Shown: piece by piece, positions 33,218-41,977 of the stretch | Layout: each line of letters begins with the position of its first letter | How positions within the stretch are numbered: position 1 is the first letter of the stretch | NCBI GenBank assembly: GCA_963832365.1 | Contig: CAWHUL010000013.1 | Span: 62,001-126,000 of the forward strand | Origin: CAWBRT01 sp963832365 | Lineage (GTDB): Bacteria > Acidobacteriota > Terriglobia > Terriglobales > Acidobacteriaceae | Direction of reading: 5' to 3' | Length of the DNA: 64,000 bases | Program-made: the position numbers and the translations under genes | Notes under the pieces: generated by a model | Databases searched by the model: none | Seen by the model: only the letters and a program-made list of their open reading frames with translations | Told to the model about the DNA's origin: nothing

Positions 33218-34783
33218 ATGCTGCGTGCGAGCAAGTTTTGCTGTTTTCTGCTCACGATTCTGCTGTCGCTGCAGGTCTTTGCCGCCGATCAAAAGAGCAC
33301 ACAGAAGCGCATCGAAGAACTGCTTGCCAAGCCCGACGCGGCCAAGGCTGTCTGGGGAATCGAGGCCGTTGACCTCGGCAGCGGAAAAACCGTCTACTCT
33401 CTTAACGCCGACAAACTGTTCATACCCGCCTCCAACACCAAGCTTTTCACCACCAGTGCGGTACTTGCCCTGATTGGACCTGATTACCGCTTCCGCACGA
33501 CGCTTGAGAGCACGGGAACACTGGATCGATATGGCCGACTTTCCGGCGACCTGGTGATCGTTGGCCGCGGCGACCCCAACCTGAGCGGCCGGACCCTCCC
33601 CTACGATTTGCGGACCGAGCGCAAGATGCCGCCAATCCGCGTACTGGAAGAGCTTGCCGATCAATTACTTGCCCGAGGGTTGAAGGTGATCGACGGCGAT
33701 TTGGTGGCCGACGACTCCTACTTCATCTTGCAGCGCTATGGCGAAGGCTGGGCTCAGGATGACCTGCTTTGGGGATGGGGCGCACCGGTTTCGGCGCTCA
33801 CCATCAATGACAACGCCATATTCATCACCGTAATGCCGGCCGATCACATAGGCGAGCGCGCCTACGTCAGCATTGCGCCCTTCGCCGAGTATTACCGCAT
33901 TGAAAACCGCGTGACCACAACGCCCGCCGGCACTGAACCTCGTAAGCTCTTCATCAATCGCGAGCCCGGTTCAAATCAGCTCAACTTCTGGGGCTCAATA
34001 CCGCTCGGCGATCCCGGGGCGACAGAGTCGCTTGCCATCGATGACCCGGCGGAATTTACCGCCAGATTGATGCGCAGCGTGCTGGAGAAGCGTGGCATCG
34101 CGGTTTACGGACGTGTGCGGACACAGCACGCGGAATTGTCGAGCCTCTATACGTTTCACGCCACGGCGATGGCTTCTGCCGGAGGCGGAACCGATGTGGT
34201 CGTTCCACCGCTCATGCCCCTCAGAAACGTGCTGGCTGAACATCAGTCGATGCCTTTGGTGCTGGATCTCAAGGTCACTAACAAAGTGAGCCAGAACCTC
34301 CACGCCGAACTGGTCTTGCGGTTACTGGGGCGCGAACGCGGCCGCAGCGGCACGGTCGAAGGCGGGCTGGAAGTGATGCGGAACTGGCTGTATCTGGCCG
34401 GCATTCAGCCGGATGAATACGTGTTCTATGACGGGTCGGGTCTGTCGCGCGAAAACCTGGTGACCCCACACGCAGTCGTCAAACTACTAAGTTTCATCGC
34501 CCGTCAGCCCTGGGGGGCGACTTACCTCGATACCCTGCCTGTCGGCGGAATGGATGGCTCGCTTGGTGGGCGATTTAACACCGCCTCCACCCTGGGACGC
34601 GTGCAGGCCAAGACCGGCGCACTCAGCCACGTGAACGCTCTCTCCGGCTATCTCACCACTCAGAAAGGCGACCGCTTGGCGTTTTCGATCATCGTCAACA
34701 ACCATCTGCTCAATTCACACAAGGCGTCGGAGACGATCGACGAGATCGTGACCGCCTTGATGGAAGGTCCACCGGGACACTGA
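33218..34783 (+). CDS. dacB: D-alanyl-D-alanine carboxypeptidase/endopeptidase (PBP4 family)
   Basis: A periplasmic penicillin-binding protein of peptidase family S13 that trims or cleaves peptidoglycan cross-links. The 521-residue product has a signal peptide (MLRASKFCCFLLTILLSLQV, cleavage after AFA-like residues), the catalytic SxxK motif (PASNTKLFTT, Ser72 and Lys75), the long PBP4-type insert, the SxN motif in YDGSGLSRENLVTP, and KTG in QAKTGALSHVNALSGYL. A normal S13 length. The start ATG is fixed by the signal peptide; the open frame extends 75 codons into the folP promoter. Confidence 0.95.
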   Translation: MLRASKFCCFLLTILLSLQVFAADQKSTQKRIEELLAKPDAAKAVWGIEAVDLGSGKTVYSLNADKLFIPASNTKLFTTSAVLALIGPDYRFRTTLESTGTLDRYGRLSGDLVIVGRGDPNLSGRTLPYDLRTERKMPPIRVLEELADQLLARGLKVIDGDLVADDSYFILQRYGEGWAQDDLLWGWGAPVSALTINDNAIFITVMPADHIGERAYVSIAPFAEYYRIENRVTTTPAGTEPRKLFINREPGSNQLNFWGSIPLGDPGATESLAIDDPAEFTARLMRSVLEKRGIAVYGRVRTQHAELSSLYTFHATAMASAGGGTDVVVPPLMPLRNVLAEHQSMPLVLDLKVTNKVSQNLHAELVLRLLGRERGRSGTVEGGLEVMRNWLYLAGIQPDEYVFYDGSGLSRENLVTPHAVVKLLSFIARQPWGATYLDTLPVGGMDGSLGGRFNTASTLGRVQAKTGALSHVNALSGYLTTQKGDRLAFSIIVNNHLLNSHKASETIDEIVTALMEGPPGH

Positions 34784-34812
34784 GTCAGCAGCTCTAAAGC
34801 TCTCGACCGGCA

Positions 34813-35601
34813 TCAACTCAATTGCACTTCCACAGTGCGGCTTGCCTCCACACGATGGTCGCGTCCGGCGAGGAATACCGGAAAGCTGAGCCGCATGGGC
34901 GAGGCCAGCGGGGTAGGAGAAAGCACGGCACGCGATTCTTCCCGGCGCAAAACTATGCGGCCGCCGCCAAAATCCTGCGGGAACTCGACCGGCTGCGGCG
35001 CGTTGGAGCAGAGGTGCAGAGACAGCAGATCGCAAAATTGCAGCATGGCAACCAACCGCTCCAGTACCTCAGGGCCGACGCTACGCTGGCTCAGCAGACG
35101 CTGTTCGCGTGCCTGCTCATCGGAAAGAAATTGCCGTACCTTGGAACACTCGGCCGGTTGCGCTTCGAACTTTGCCAAACCAAATCGGCCAAGCGACTGG
35201 AAATGCCTGGAGACAACAAGACCCGCCAGTGCGCTGACCAGCTCGGCCTTGCCGATGGAGCGCCCCCAGGCGCGAAGAAACTGGTCTGGAGGGATTGCAA
35301 TGAAGGGGACAGCGTGCCCATCCTGAAAGGTCTGCGGAGACGGTTCGGGGGCCGATCCGTCGAAAACTTCCCATCCCTCATCGTGCAGGCCAATCGCCTC
35401 GACCACATCGGCAGTCAACTCAGGAAAACGCCGGCGGTCAAAGCCCGCAGCGATCATGCCGGAAAGATGCGCATGGTCGGGCTGGGTGACGAACCAGCAG
35501 GGCAGCAAATCATTCTTCTGCACCGAGGCAATCGCATCGAAGGCGGACATCTTTTGCCCGCAAGCTGGCCCGTAGCCTTGATTCTCGTTGCGGAGAATCA
35601 T
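34813..35601 (-). CDS. DUF3891 family protein
   Basis: A 262-residue protein of the DUF3891 family, of unknown function but with a conserved HD-domain-like feel. Family hallmarks are the N-terminal WFVTQPDHAHLSGMIA, AIGLHDEGWEVFDGSAP with conserved His-Asp, and VVSRHFQSLGRF. The His and Asp residues could bind metal. GGGAGGTGAC lies directly before the ATG. It follows the DUF488 gene by 24 bases on the same strand, so the two may be co-transcribed. Convergent with dacB. Confidence 0.8.
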   Translation of the reverse strand: MILRNENQGYGPACGQKMSAFDAIASVQKNDLLPCWFVTQPDHAHLSGMIAAGFDRRRFPELTADVVEAIGLHDEGWEVFDGSAPEPSPQTFQDGHAVPFIAIPPDQFLRAWGRSIGKAELVSALAGLVVSRHFQSLGRFGLAKFEAQPAECSKVRQFLSDEQAREQRLLSQRSVGPEVLERLVAMLQFCDLLSLHLCSNAPQPVEFPQDFGGGRIVLRREESRAVLSPTPLASPMRLSFPVFLAGRDHRVEASRTVEVQLS

Positions 35602-35625
35602 GTCACCTCCCGGACTTCAGGGTTT

Positions 35626-36051
35626 TCATCGGCGGGCGCGAGCTCGCTTCGGGGCCGCTGCCGCCTTCGTCGGGCCCGAACTGCTTGGGGGTTTGCGCAC
35701 GCCATTGATCAAGTCACGAAGCACTGCGGCGTTGTTGTGCTGTTCGTCGCGCGAAGCGTACACCAGGGTTACGGTCCGGTTGTCCGTAACCAGTCCGTAG
35801 AGCTTGTTCAGATCGGCAACCGCTTCTGGAGCCCGAAGCTCTTTCATGTAATCGGAGCGGAACTTCGACCACAACGCCGGGTGCGCGTGGAACCATTTGC
35901 GAAGCTCATTGCTCGGCGCCAGTTCTTTCAGCCATTCGGTTACGGCGGCTGTCTGCTTTCCCACTCCGCGCGGCCAAAGCCGATCCACCAGCACGCGAAC
36001 GCCGTCACCGGGCGCAGGCTTTTGGTAGGCGCGCTTGATCTCCACGCTCAT
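35626..36051 (-). CDS. DUF488 family protein
   Basis: A 141-residue protein of the DUF488 family, seen as a small single-domain protein with a proposed nucleic-acid or ligand-binding role; the function is not established. Family segments are IKRAYQKPAPGDGVRVLVDRL, WPRGVGK, the LRKWFHAHPALWSKFRSDYM helix, and VTLVYASRDEQHNNAAVL. The C-terminus carries an extra tail of about 25 residues rich in Pro, Ala, Lys and Arg (KAAAAPKRARARR), similar in style to the basic tails in the ribosome cluster. Divergent from the cytochrome c gene. Confidence 0.88.
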   Translation of the reverse strand: MSVEIKRAYQKPAPGDGVRVLVDRLWPRGVGKQTAAVTEWLKELAPSNELRKWFHAHPALWSKFRSDYMKELRAPEAVADLNKLYGLVTDNRTVTLVYASRDEQHNNAAVLRDLINGVRKPPSSSGPTKAAAAPKRARARR

Positions 36052-36165
36052 CGTCTATGATGTTACTCCGGTGGACTTGCTTTGAACAGAATTCGCCCGG
36101 TCACCGATAGCCACTGGCCGACGGGCCAAGACCCCGACCGGGATGGTTCCAGGAGACGGAAATTC

Positions 36166-36531
36166 GTGTCATGGAAATCGCTCTGTCCGGCGCTGGCGCT
36201 GCTGCTGATCCTTGGATGTCAAACCCTTGGCTGCCAAATGGAACGGCGAAAGTCGGATGCCGAACTGGGACTGAGTCCACAGCAGGCCCGCGGACGCTAC
36301 CTCTATGACCAGAACTGCATCCGCTGCCACGAGCCTTACACCCGTTGGGGCACGCATGGACCCAGCCTCAAGAATCTCTGCAAAAAGCCCTACTTACCCA
36401 GCGGAATGCCGGTCAACGACGAGCGGTTGCAAGATGTAGTCCTGCTGGGAAAAGCTAAAATGCCGTCCTTCCGCAAAACCTTCACCGATCAACAAGTCGA
36501 GGATTTGCTCGCCTATCTGAAAACGCTTTAG
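36166..36531 (+). CDS. Cytochrome c lipoprotein
   Basis: A 121-residue class I cytochrome c expected to carry electrons at the outer face of the inner membrane. The signal sequence VSWKSLCPALALLLILGC ends in a lipobox with Cys18, so it is probably lipid-anchored. The haem motif is CIRCH (residues 51-55) and the distal ligand is probably the Met of KAKMPSF (Met99). Two further Cys (Cys23 and Cys72) are present. Start is the GTG with AGGAG 12 bases upstream; an upstream TTG start would spoil the signal peptide. No oxidase or reductase gene is adjacent. Confidence 0.88.
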   Translation: MSWKSLCPALALLLILGCQTLGCQMERRKSDAELGLSPQQARGRYLYDQNCIRCHEPYTRWGTHGPSLKNLCKKPYLPSGMPVNDERLQDVVLLGKAKMPSFRKTFTDQQVEDLLAYLKTL

Positions 36532-36627
36532 GAGGCTGCGGAAGAACTACTCTCTGAGGGCGTCACGCGGGTTCGCGAAAGCGTTACAGTATCTCTGGTA
36601 CTGCACTAGCCCGGATCGCTCACGCCA

Positions 36628-36669
36628 CTTGAAACTTAACGCTTGAAACTTGAAACTTGAAACTTGAAA
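36628..36669 (+). repeat. Heptanucleotide tandem repeat upstream of the RNase HI gene
   Basis: Six tandem 7-base units of CTTGAAA, five exact and one degenerate (CTTAACG, second unit), end nine bases before the ATG of the RNase HI gene. Arrays of this sort can change copy number by slippage. Seven is not a multiple of three, but the array is outside the coding frame, so a change would alter promoter or leader spacing. Confidence 0.85.
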
Positions 36670-36678
36670 CTAGCTTCT

Positions 36679-37317
36679 ATGCCTTTCCGCAGGTTTCCCA
36701 AGAAGAAGACCGCCGTCAGCGAAGACCTGTTCCCGTCCGCCAACGAATCGGCCTCATCCGCCGACAGCATCGTTGCCTACATCGATGGCGGTTCGCGAGG
36801 CAATCCCGGACCGGCCGGCTACGGCGTGGCCATCAACGATGCCGCCGGACGCCGGATTGCCGAACTGAGCGACTACCTGGGCGTGCAGACCAATAACTTC
36901 GCCGAGTACTCCGGTTTGCTGGCGGCCCTCGAATACGCCGTCAAGCACGGGCACAAGGCGCTGAAAGTCGTCAGCGACTCGGAGTTGCTGGTCAAGCAGA
37001 CGCGCGGCGAATACAAAGTGCGCAACGAAACCCTTCAGCAGATGGCGCACGAGGCCCGAGAACTGATCCGAAGGCTCGAATCGTTTCAGATACGGCACGT
37101 GCTGCGCGAGCAGAACCGAGAGGCCGACGGCCTGGCAAACCGGGCGATGGACTCCCGAACCGGGCACACAACACAAGCGCCCCTAACTACGGCGCAGCCC
37201 GCTGCCGATCCGCTGCGCGAGGTGAATGGGTTGGTCGTGAACGGCAGGGTCGAGTTCCGCGACGGCTCATTGCCTGAGGGCACCGTGGTGAAGATCAGGC
37301 CAGTGGGAAAGCGGTGA
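36679..37317 (+). CDS. Ribonuclease HI family protein
   Basis: A 212-residue RNase H-fold protein that would cleave RNA in RNA-DNA hybrids. Catalytic acids are Asp36 (AYIDGGSRGNPGPAGYG), Glu76 (NFAEYSGLLAALEYA), Asp100 (VVSDSELLVKQ) and Asp150 (NREADGLANRAMD). An N-terminal basic segment of about 30 residues (MPFRRFPKKK) and a C-terminal extension of about 60 residues ending in RVEFRDGSLPEGTVVKIRPV are not part of the core; the tail could form a small beta unit. Members of this subfamily are often called RnhA-like or reverse-transcriptase-like. The ATG is chosen over an upstream TTG inside the 7-base repeat array. Confidence 0.88.
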   Translation: MPFRRFPKKKTAVSEDLFPSANESASSADSIVAYIDGGSRGNPGPAGYGVAINDAAGRRIAELSDYLGVQTNNFAEYSGLLAALEYAVKHGHKALKVVSDSELLVKQTRGEYKVRNETLQQMAHEARELIRRLESFQIRHVLREQNREADGLANRAMDSRTGHTTQAPLTTAQPAADPLREVNGLVVNGRVEFRDGSLPEGTVVKIRPVGKR

Positions 37318-37326
37318 ATCCAAGAC

Positions 37327-37458
37327 AGGGTGCCCCATCCTAGCCGCTTTTGCTAGGGAGGGTTTTTTGTTTGCAAGGTAATGTTCAGTTGTGCGGGGAA
37401 GAGTCAACTACCCCACCCTAGCGTCGAACCGCACGACGCTAGAATGGGGCACCCGGTT
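37327..37458. repeat. Pair of hairpin elements, including a terminator after the RNase HI gene
   Basis: Two stem-loops with related outer sequence. The first (37339-37368) is CCTAGC, loop CGCTTTT, GCTAGG, then GAGGGTTTTTT, and is terminator-like for the RNase HI gene on the plus strand. The second (about 37410-37455) is CCCTAGCGTCG, then CGACGCTAG, with CCCC and GGGG outside. Both start or end with a TGCCCCA or TGGGGCA unit. The YqeY gene end lies just beyond. Confidence 0.65.
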
Positions 37459-37489
37459 TCTTTCCGAATACACCTATCGCGGACGCATC

Positions 37490-37942
37490 CTATTTCGCCG
37501 TCAGTTCGCGCTTCACGGTTTCGCTGACCAGTTTGCCGTCGACGCGTGCGCCGGCAAAGCGCGCCATCACGCTCTTCATCACCGCGCCCATCTCCTTCAT
37601 GGTAGGGGAGCCCATTTCGGAGATCACGGCCTTGACCGCCGCCGTCACCTCGGCCTCGCCCACTGCCTTGGGGAGATAGCCCTCGATGATCTCAATCTCC
37701 TGCTGTTCCTTTTTCGCGAGTTCAAGCCGGCCACCCTTGGTGAACTGCTCGATCGAGTCCTTGCGCTGATTGATCAGCATCGACAAAACTTTTATTTCTT
37801 CGTTCTCGTCGAGTTTGGAGCGTTTGTCGATTTCCTTGTTTTTGAGCGCGGCCTTGACCATGCGTAGCGTAGATAGCCGCAACTCCTGCTTGGAGCGCAT
37901 GGCGTCGACCATTTCCTTCTGAACACGTTCGCTGATGCTCAT
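37490..37942 (-). CDS. GatB/YqeY domain-containing protein
   Basis: A 150-residue protein of the YqeY family, which shares the tRNA-binding tail domain of GatB; the free-standing form has no firmly known function but may act with the tRNA-dependent amidotransferase. It shows MRSKQELRLSTLRMVKAALK, the long charged helix ELAKKEQQEIEIIEGYLP, and the C-terminal GSPTMKEMGAVMKSVMARF with AGARVDGKLVSETVKREL. Length is standard. Convergent with the RNase HI gene. Confidence 0.95.
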   Translation of the reverse strand: MSISERVQKEMVDAMRSKQELRLSTLRMVKAALKNKEIDKRSKLDENEEIKVLSMLINQRKDSIEQFTKGGRLELAKKEQQEIEIIEGYLPKAVGEAEVTAAVKAVISEMGSPTMKEMGAVMKSVMARFAGARVDGKLVSETVKRELTAK

Positions 37943-37989
37943 GCCGCTGATTATAGGCCGGAATCCGGAAGGTATGTCCCTGAAATCTC

Positions 37990-38097
37990 CGAGGTGTCAT
38001 CCTGAGCAGAGCGAAGGATCTGCTGTTTGCCGCGCCCTGAAAGCAAAGCAGATCCTTCGGACGCGCAAAATCGGCGCGACCTCAGGATGACACCTCG
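37990..38097. repeat. Palindromic repeat, family A copy 3
   Basis: A near-perfect inverted repeat of about 108 bases. The outer arms CGAGGTGTCATCCTGAG and CTCAGGATGACACCTCG match over 17 bases; inside, GCGAAGGATCTGCT pairs with AGCAGATCCTTCGG. Lies between the YqeY start and the stop of the zinc-ribbon gene (minus strand). Confidence 0.85.
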
Positions 38098-38118
38098 AAG
38101 AATAGTTTTTCAGCGCCC

Positions 38119-39144
38119 CTAGCTGGGCAGTTGCCGTTGCAGGTCGAGCAGCGCTTCGTCGGGCAACTGCTCTTTGGATTCTTCGACCAGCTTGGGATCG
38201 TGGACGAACAGGTTGCGCGCCTCGTGCAACAAGGCGGCAAACGCCTCCTGATAGAGCTTGCCCTTTTCGCTGCGGCGTTCAAGCGAGCGTCCGCTTTGGG
38301 CGTCGTAGATGCGCAGGCTGCACCCGCTCTTGGAGTTGGTCGCCGCCAGGAAGCGGCCCTGGCCCTCCTGTTCGACGTAAAACCAGGCATGCTTCACGGG
38401 CGCTGCTTTGCCATCGACAACGGGTGCTGCTTCCGGCGTGTGCGTGGGATCGTAGTAGAGAATGCGGCTGCAAGAATCGCAGTAGACGGTGCCGGTTTCC
38501 ATGCGCACTTCGTTGAAAACCTGCGGACGCAGCAGCACCTGGCATGCGGTGCAGTGCTGCGCGAGCGCCTCTGCCAAGGCCGTGCCGCGCGCGCGCGTCA
38601 GGCGGTCGTAGCGCTCCAGCAGATCGGGGTCTACGCCTGAGCGGAGCTTCTTCTGGTGCGCGGTGTGCCCGCCGAGCTGAGCTTCCGCTTCGGCAATCTT
38701 GGCGCGAGCATGCGCTTTTTCCTTTTCGATCGCGGCCGATTCCTCTTTCAGATCCTGCTGCGCCTTCTTCAAATCCTGTTGACGGGTGTCGGCGTCAAGC
38801 ATTGTCTCGAGGATTTTATCTTCCAGCTCGCGGATTTCCTCTTCGGCGAAGGAGATCTCGTTCATCAGAGCGCGGTACTGGTCGTTGGTCTTGACCGCCA
38901 GGGATTGCTCGCGGAACTTCGAAATGCGTTCGTTGTGACCCTTGATGTCGGATTCGTGTTTGCGCCGCGCCACCTCATCGGCCTTGATTGCCGCCTGTGC
39001 TTTGGCAACGCGCTGATTGGCGTCCGCCAGCTTGGCTTCTATTGCCTGCACATGCTTAGGCAGTTCTGCGATTTCGGCGCGCAGCTTCGAGATTACTTTC
39101 TCAACCTGCTGCAACTCGACAAGCTGTGTGAGGTCAGGATTCAT
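38119..39144 (-). CDS. Coiled-coil C4 zinc-ribbon protein with C-terminal extension
   Basis: A 341-residue protein with a long antiparallel coiled coil (residues about 5-165, rich in Ala, Glu, Lys), followed by a C4 zinc ribbon with Cys198, Cys201, Cys222 and Cys225 (HCTACQVLLRPQ and VYCDSCSRILYY). This matches the bacterial C4-type zinc-ribbon family related to CT398 and HP0958, RNA- or flagellum-linked chaperone-like proteins. Beyond the ribbon the family normally stops near 240 residues, but here about 100 more form a separate domain (AWFYVEQEGQGRFLAATNS, then a helical part LYQEAFAALLHEARNLFV). ATG at MNPDLTQLVELQ fits the family; an upstream start would add 16 residues. Confidence 0.85.
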   Translation of the reverse strand: MNPDLTQLVELQQVEKVISKLRAEIAELPKHVQAIEAKLADANQRVAKAQAAIKADEVARRKHESDIKGHNERISKFREQSLAVKTNDQYRALMNEISFAEEEIRELEDKILETMLDADTRQQDLKKAQQDLKEESAAIEKEKAHARAKIAEAEAQLGGHTAHQKKLRSGVDPDLLERYDRLTRARGTALAEALAQHCTACQVLLRPQVFNEVRMETGTVYCDSCSRILYYDPTHTPEAAPVVDGKAAPVKHAWFYVEQEGQGRFLAATNSKSGCSLRIYDAQSGRSLERRSEKGKLYQEAFAALLHEARNLFVHDPKLVEESKEQLPDEALLDLQRQLPS

Positions 39145-39254
39145 CGGGGAGACTAGATGGAATTTTAGCACGTGTCGTGCCAGGCCGGACAAATGTGAAA
39201 TCTACGTGATTTGCCGTATTGAGCGAGGAGCCCGCAGCAGGTAACCTGCTGGGA

Positions 39255-39485
39255 ATGATTCTCGAGGTTGCCAAGCTCGTTTTCGGTCTGCTGGTAGCGC
39301 TGTTCCACCAGCCGCTCGCCGACTTCATTACGGAGCAGGACCGGACGCTGGTCGCCGCGGCCCGCAGCCGTGGTCTGTTCTTGCCAGCCGTGCCCTCCCC
39401 CAAGGTTTGCCGCAATCTTTATTTCTCCGTTGGTATCTTCGTCGCTCTCTACGAGTTGCTGCGCATCTGGACCTTAATGCGGTAA
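39255..39485 (+). CDS. Small two-helix membrane protein
   Basis: A 76-residue hypothetical protein with two membrane segments (about residues 2-18, ILEVAKLVFGLLVALFH, and about 52-70, LYFSVGIFVALYELLRIW) joined by a polar loop. No known motif. The codon use looks protein-like and the ATG at 39255 is reasonable, though a ribosome site is weak (CTGGGA); a TTG 36 bases upstream is an alternative. It lies between the divergent zinc-ribbon gene and the S9 peptidase gene, with 114 bases before the latter. Confidence 0.55.
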   Translation: MILEVAKLVFGLLVALFHQPLADFITEQDRTLVAAARSRGLFLPAVPSPKVCRNLYFSVGIFVALYELLRIWTLMR

Positions 39486-39599
39486 GCGCGGCACCCAAGC
39501 GGTTTGCAAACTGCTGGGCTAAACTATACAGTTCCGCGTTCTGCTCTCTCCGGGGCAATTCCGGGGGTAGCATCCCACACTCGCAGGAGCTGCCGCTTG

Positions 39600-41924
39600 A
39601 TGCGCTTGCTTTTCGGAGTCGTTGCCGTTCTTCTCTCGCTTGCGACCGCAAGCTTTCCTCAGCGAGCGTCCTCCGCGCTCCCGGACGGGAAGAAGCAGCT
39701 CACCATTGAGGACATCTTTCGCGAGCCAGCCGCCAACGCCGGCGCTCCGCAATTCGTGGAGTGGAGTCCCGATGGCCGGCATCTCTCTTTTGTGCGCGCG
39801 AATTCGACCGATGGCCGGGACGAACTCTATTCCCTGGACCCGGCAACCGGCCAAGGCCGCGTGCTGATTGGCGCAGGCCCGCTGGCCAGTCTGTTGGCGC
39901 CGAAGGCCAAGCTGGGCGAGCGCGAGCGTGAGAATCGCGACCGTTATGGTGTCGCCGCTTACCACTGGGCGCCGGATTCGAAGGGACTGCTCTTCGACGC
40001 TTCGGGCCAACTGTGGTTCCATGACCTGCAAACCGGGAAATCGACCGAGTTGACCGGCTCCGCTTTGCCCTGCTCCCCCGCGCCCAACTACGGCGCGTGT
40101 CGGGAACCCATGGCGAGCGACCCCAAGTTTTCCCCGGACAGCCGCTATATCAGCTTCATACGCGATCACGCTCTCTTCGTTCGCCCAGATTCGCCGCCGG
40201 ACCACTCCCCTGCCCCAACAAGCGCAACCGCCGAGCGAAGGCTGACAACCTCGAGCGCTTCCGTCTGGAGCGGAGAGGCCGACTGGGTCTATCAGGAAGA
40301 GCTGGATGTGCGCAGCAACTACTTCTGGGCGCCGGACTCCAAACACATTGCCTATCTCCAGATGGATGAGAGCGCCGTGCCCGAGTATCCGCTTGTCGAT
40401 TGGCTTTCCCGCGATGCGGCGATCGATCGTCAGAGATATCCCAAGGCGGGCGAGGCGAACCCCAGCGTGCGCATCGGCGTGGTCGATCTCTACGGCCACT
40501 CGAAATGGTTGAGCATTACCAGCGAGGTGGAGACGGATCTCTACATCCCGCGCTTCGGTTGGCTAAGCCCGAAGGTTGTGTGGGCGCTGGTGCTCAACCG
40601 CGCGCAGAACCGGGAGAGCTTGTACTTCATCGACATCGAGAGCGGCAAGAGCCGTCTCATATTGAATGAAACCGACGACCTGTACATCCCGGTCAACGAC
40701 CTGTTGCGCTTCTTCGAGCGGGGCAGCAGGTTTCTGTGGCCGAGCTGGCGCGATGGGCACATGCATCTTTACCTTTACGAATATGATGGCGAGAATCCGC
40801 TCTCGACCTCTGCGCGGCTGGTGCGACAGGTCACGCGCGGCGATTGGGAGGTGCTCGACCTCTGCGCTCTGGATGAAAAGTCCGGCACGGTTTATTTCAC
40901 CGCGAATAAAGACGATTGGCGCCAGTCCAACCTTTACCGCGCAAGTCTCGATGGCACAGGGCTGCGCCGCCTCACGCCGGATAGCGGAGTACACAAGCCC
41001 CGGATGCCGCGCAACGCGCAGTACTTCTTCGACAGCTTTTCGGCGCTCACCATGCCTCCACGCATGCAACTGTGCGACGCGAACCCGGCCGCCGGGATCC
41101 CCAAGTGCAGCGACATCTGGCAATCCAAGGGGCTGGACGAAACCGACGCGCTCACCCCGCAGTTTGTCGACTTCAAGGCGAAGGATGGAAGTCTGCTGCA
41201 TGGCGTAGTGCTGCTGCCGAAATCCGGCCCCATGGCCGCCAACGGCAAGTTCCCGCTCATCCTGAACACCTATGGCGGTCCGCACGAGCAACTGGTGCGC
41301 GACGCGTGGCGCACGGTCAGCCCGCTGGATCAGGTCATGGCGCAACGCGGCTTCGCCATACTCAAGGTCGACAATCGCGGCACCGGAAACCGCGGTAAGA
41401 AGTTCGCCGCCGCCGGCCGCGGAAGCCTCGGACGCGTGGAGTTGCAGGATCAACTCGCGGCGCTCGATCAAGTGCTGGCAAAGTATCCGCAACTGGACCG
41501 CAACCGACTAGGATGCTGGGGCTGGAGCTTCGGCGGAACCCTGGCGGCCTATGCGCTCACCCGCTCCACGAGGTTCAAGGCAGCGGTCGCCGTTGCTCCC
41601 GTCACCGACTGGCGCCTCTATGACTCCATCTACACTGAGCGCTACCTGGGCACGCCCCAGCAAAATCCGGAGGGATACAGAACCAGCTCGATCCTGGAGT
41701 CGGCACACGAGTTGAACGGCCGTTTGCTGATCGCGCATGGTACAGGCGATGACAATGTCCACGTGCAGAACTCTTTTCAACTGGTCGATGCCTTGATCTC
41801 CGCCGGCAAACAGTTCGATTTGCAACTCTATCCGGGTAAGGCACACGCGATTGGAGGTTTGGCGGCGCGTTCTGACCTCTACCATCGCATCGTGGAGCAC
41901 TTCGAGCGCTGGCTGGCGCCGTAG
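39600..41924 (+). CDS. S9 family peptidase (dipeptidyl peptidase IV-like)
   Basis: A 774-residue secreted or periplasmic serine peptidase that removes dipeptides from proline-containing peptides. Signal peptide MRLLFGVVAVLLSLATASF, then an N-terminal beta-propeller (about 40-520) with repeats such as APQFVEWSPDGRHLSFVRA and YFWAPDSKHIAYLQMDES. WVYQEELDVRSNYFW holds the conserved Glu pair that binds the free N-terminus (QEE). The hydrolase domain follows: GCWGWSFGGTLAAYA (Ser643), HGTGDDNVHVQNS (Asp717 or 718), GKAHAIGG (His749). AGGAG lies upstream of the ATG at 39600. Followed after 53 bases by the Smr gene. Confidence 0.94.
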   Translation: MRLLFGVVAVLLSLATASFPQRASSALPDGKKQLTIEDIFREPAANAGAPQFVEWSPDGRHLSFVRANSTDGRDELYSLDPATGQGRVLIGAGPLASLLAPKAKLGERERENRDRYGVAAYHWAPDSKGLLFDASGQLWFHDLQTGKSTELTGSALPCSPAPNYGACREPMASDPKFSPDSRYISFIRDHALFVRPDSPPDHSPAPTSATAERRLTTSSASVWSGEADWVYQEELDVRSNYFWAPDSKHIAYLQMDESAVPEYPLVDWLSRDAAIDRQRYPKAGEANPSVRIGVVDLYGHSKWLSITSEVETDLYIPRFGWLSPKVVWALVLNRAQNRESLYFIDIESGKSRLILNETDDLYIPVNDLLRFFERGSRFLWPSWRDGHMHLYLYEYDGENPLSTSARLVRQVTRGDWEVLDLCALDEKSGTVYFTANKDDWRQSNLYRASLDGTGLRRLTPDSGVHKPRMPRNAQYFFDSFSALTMPPRMQLCDANPAAGIPKCSDIWQSKGLDETDALTPQFVDFKAKDGSLLHGVVLLPKSGPMAANGKFPLILNTYGGPHEQLVRDAWRTVSPLDQVMAQRGFAILKVDNRGTGNRGKKFAAAGRGSLGRVELQDQLAALDQVLAKYPQLDRNRLGCWGWSFGGTLAAYALTRSTRFKAAVAVAPVTDWRLYDSIYTERYLGTPQQNPEGYRTSSILESAHELNGRLLIAHGTGDDNVHVQNSFQLVDALISAGKQFDLQLYPGKAHAIGGLAARSDLYHRIVEHFERWLAP

Positions 41925-41977
41925 TACTCGCGACAACTGTTCGGGCCCCGCCCGGCAGGTTAAGATTGTTCCTGAAT

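Noticed and set aside
36628..36669. CRISPR array
   Set aside because: The 7-base units have no spacers and are far too short; no cas genes are in the window.
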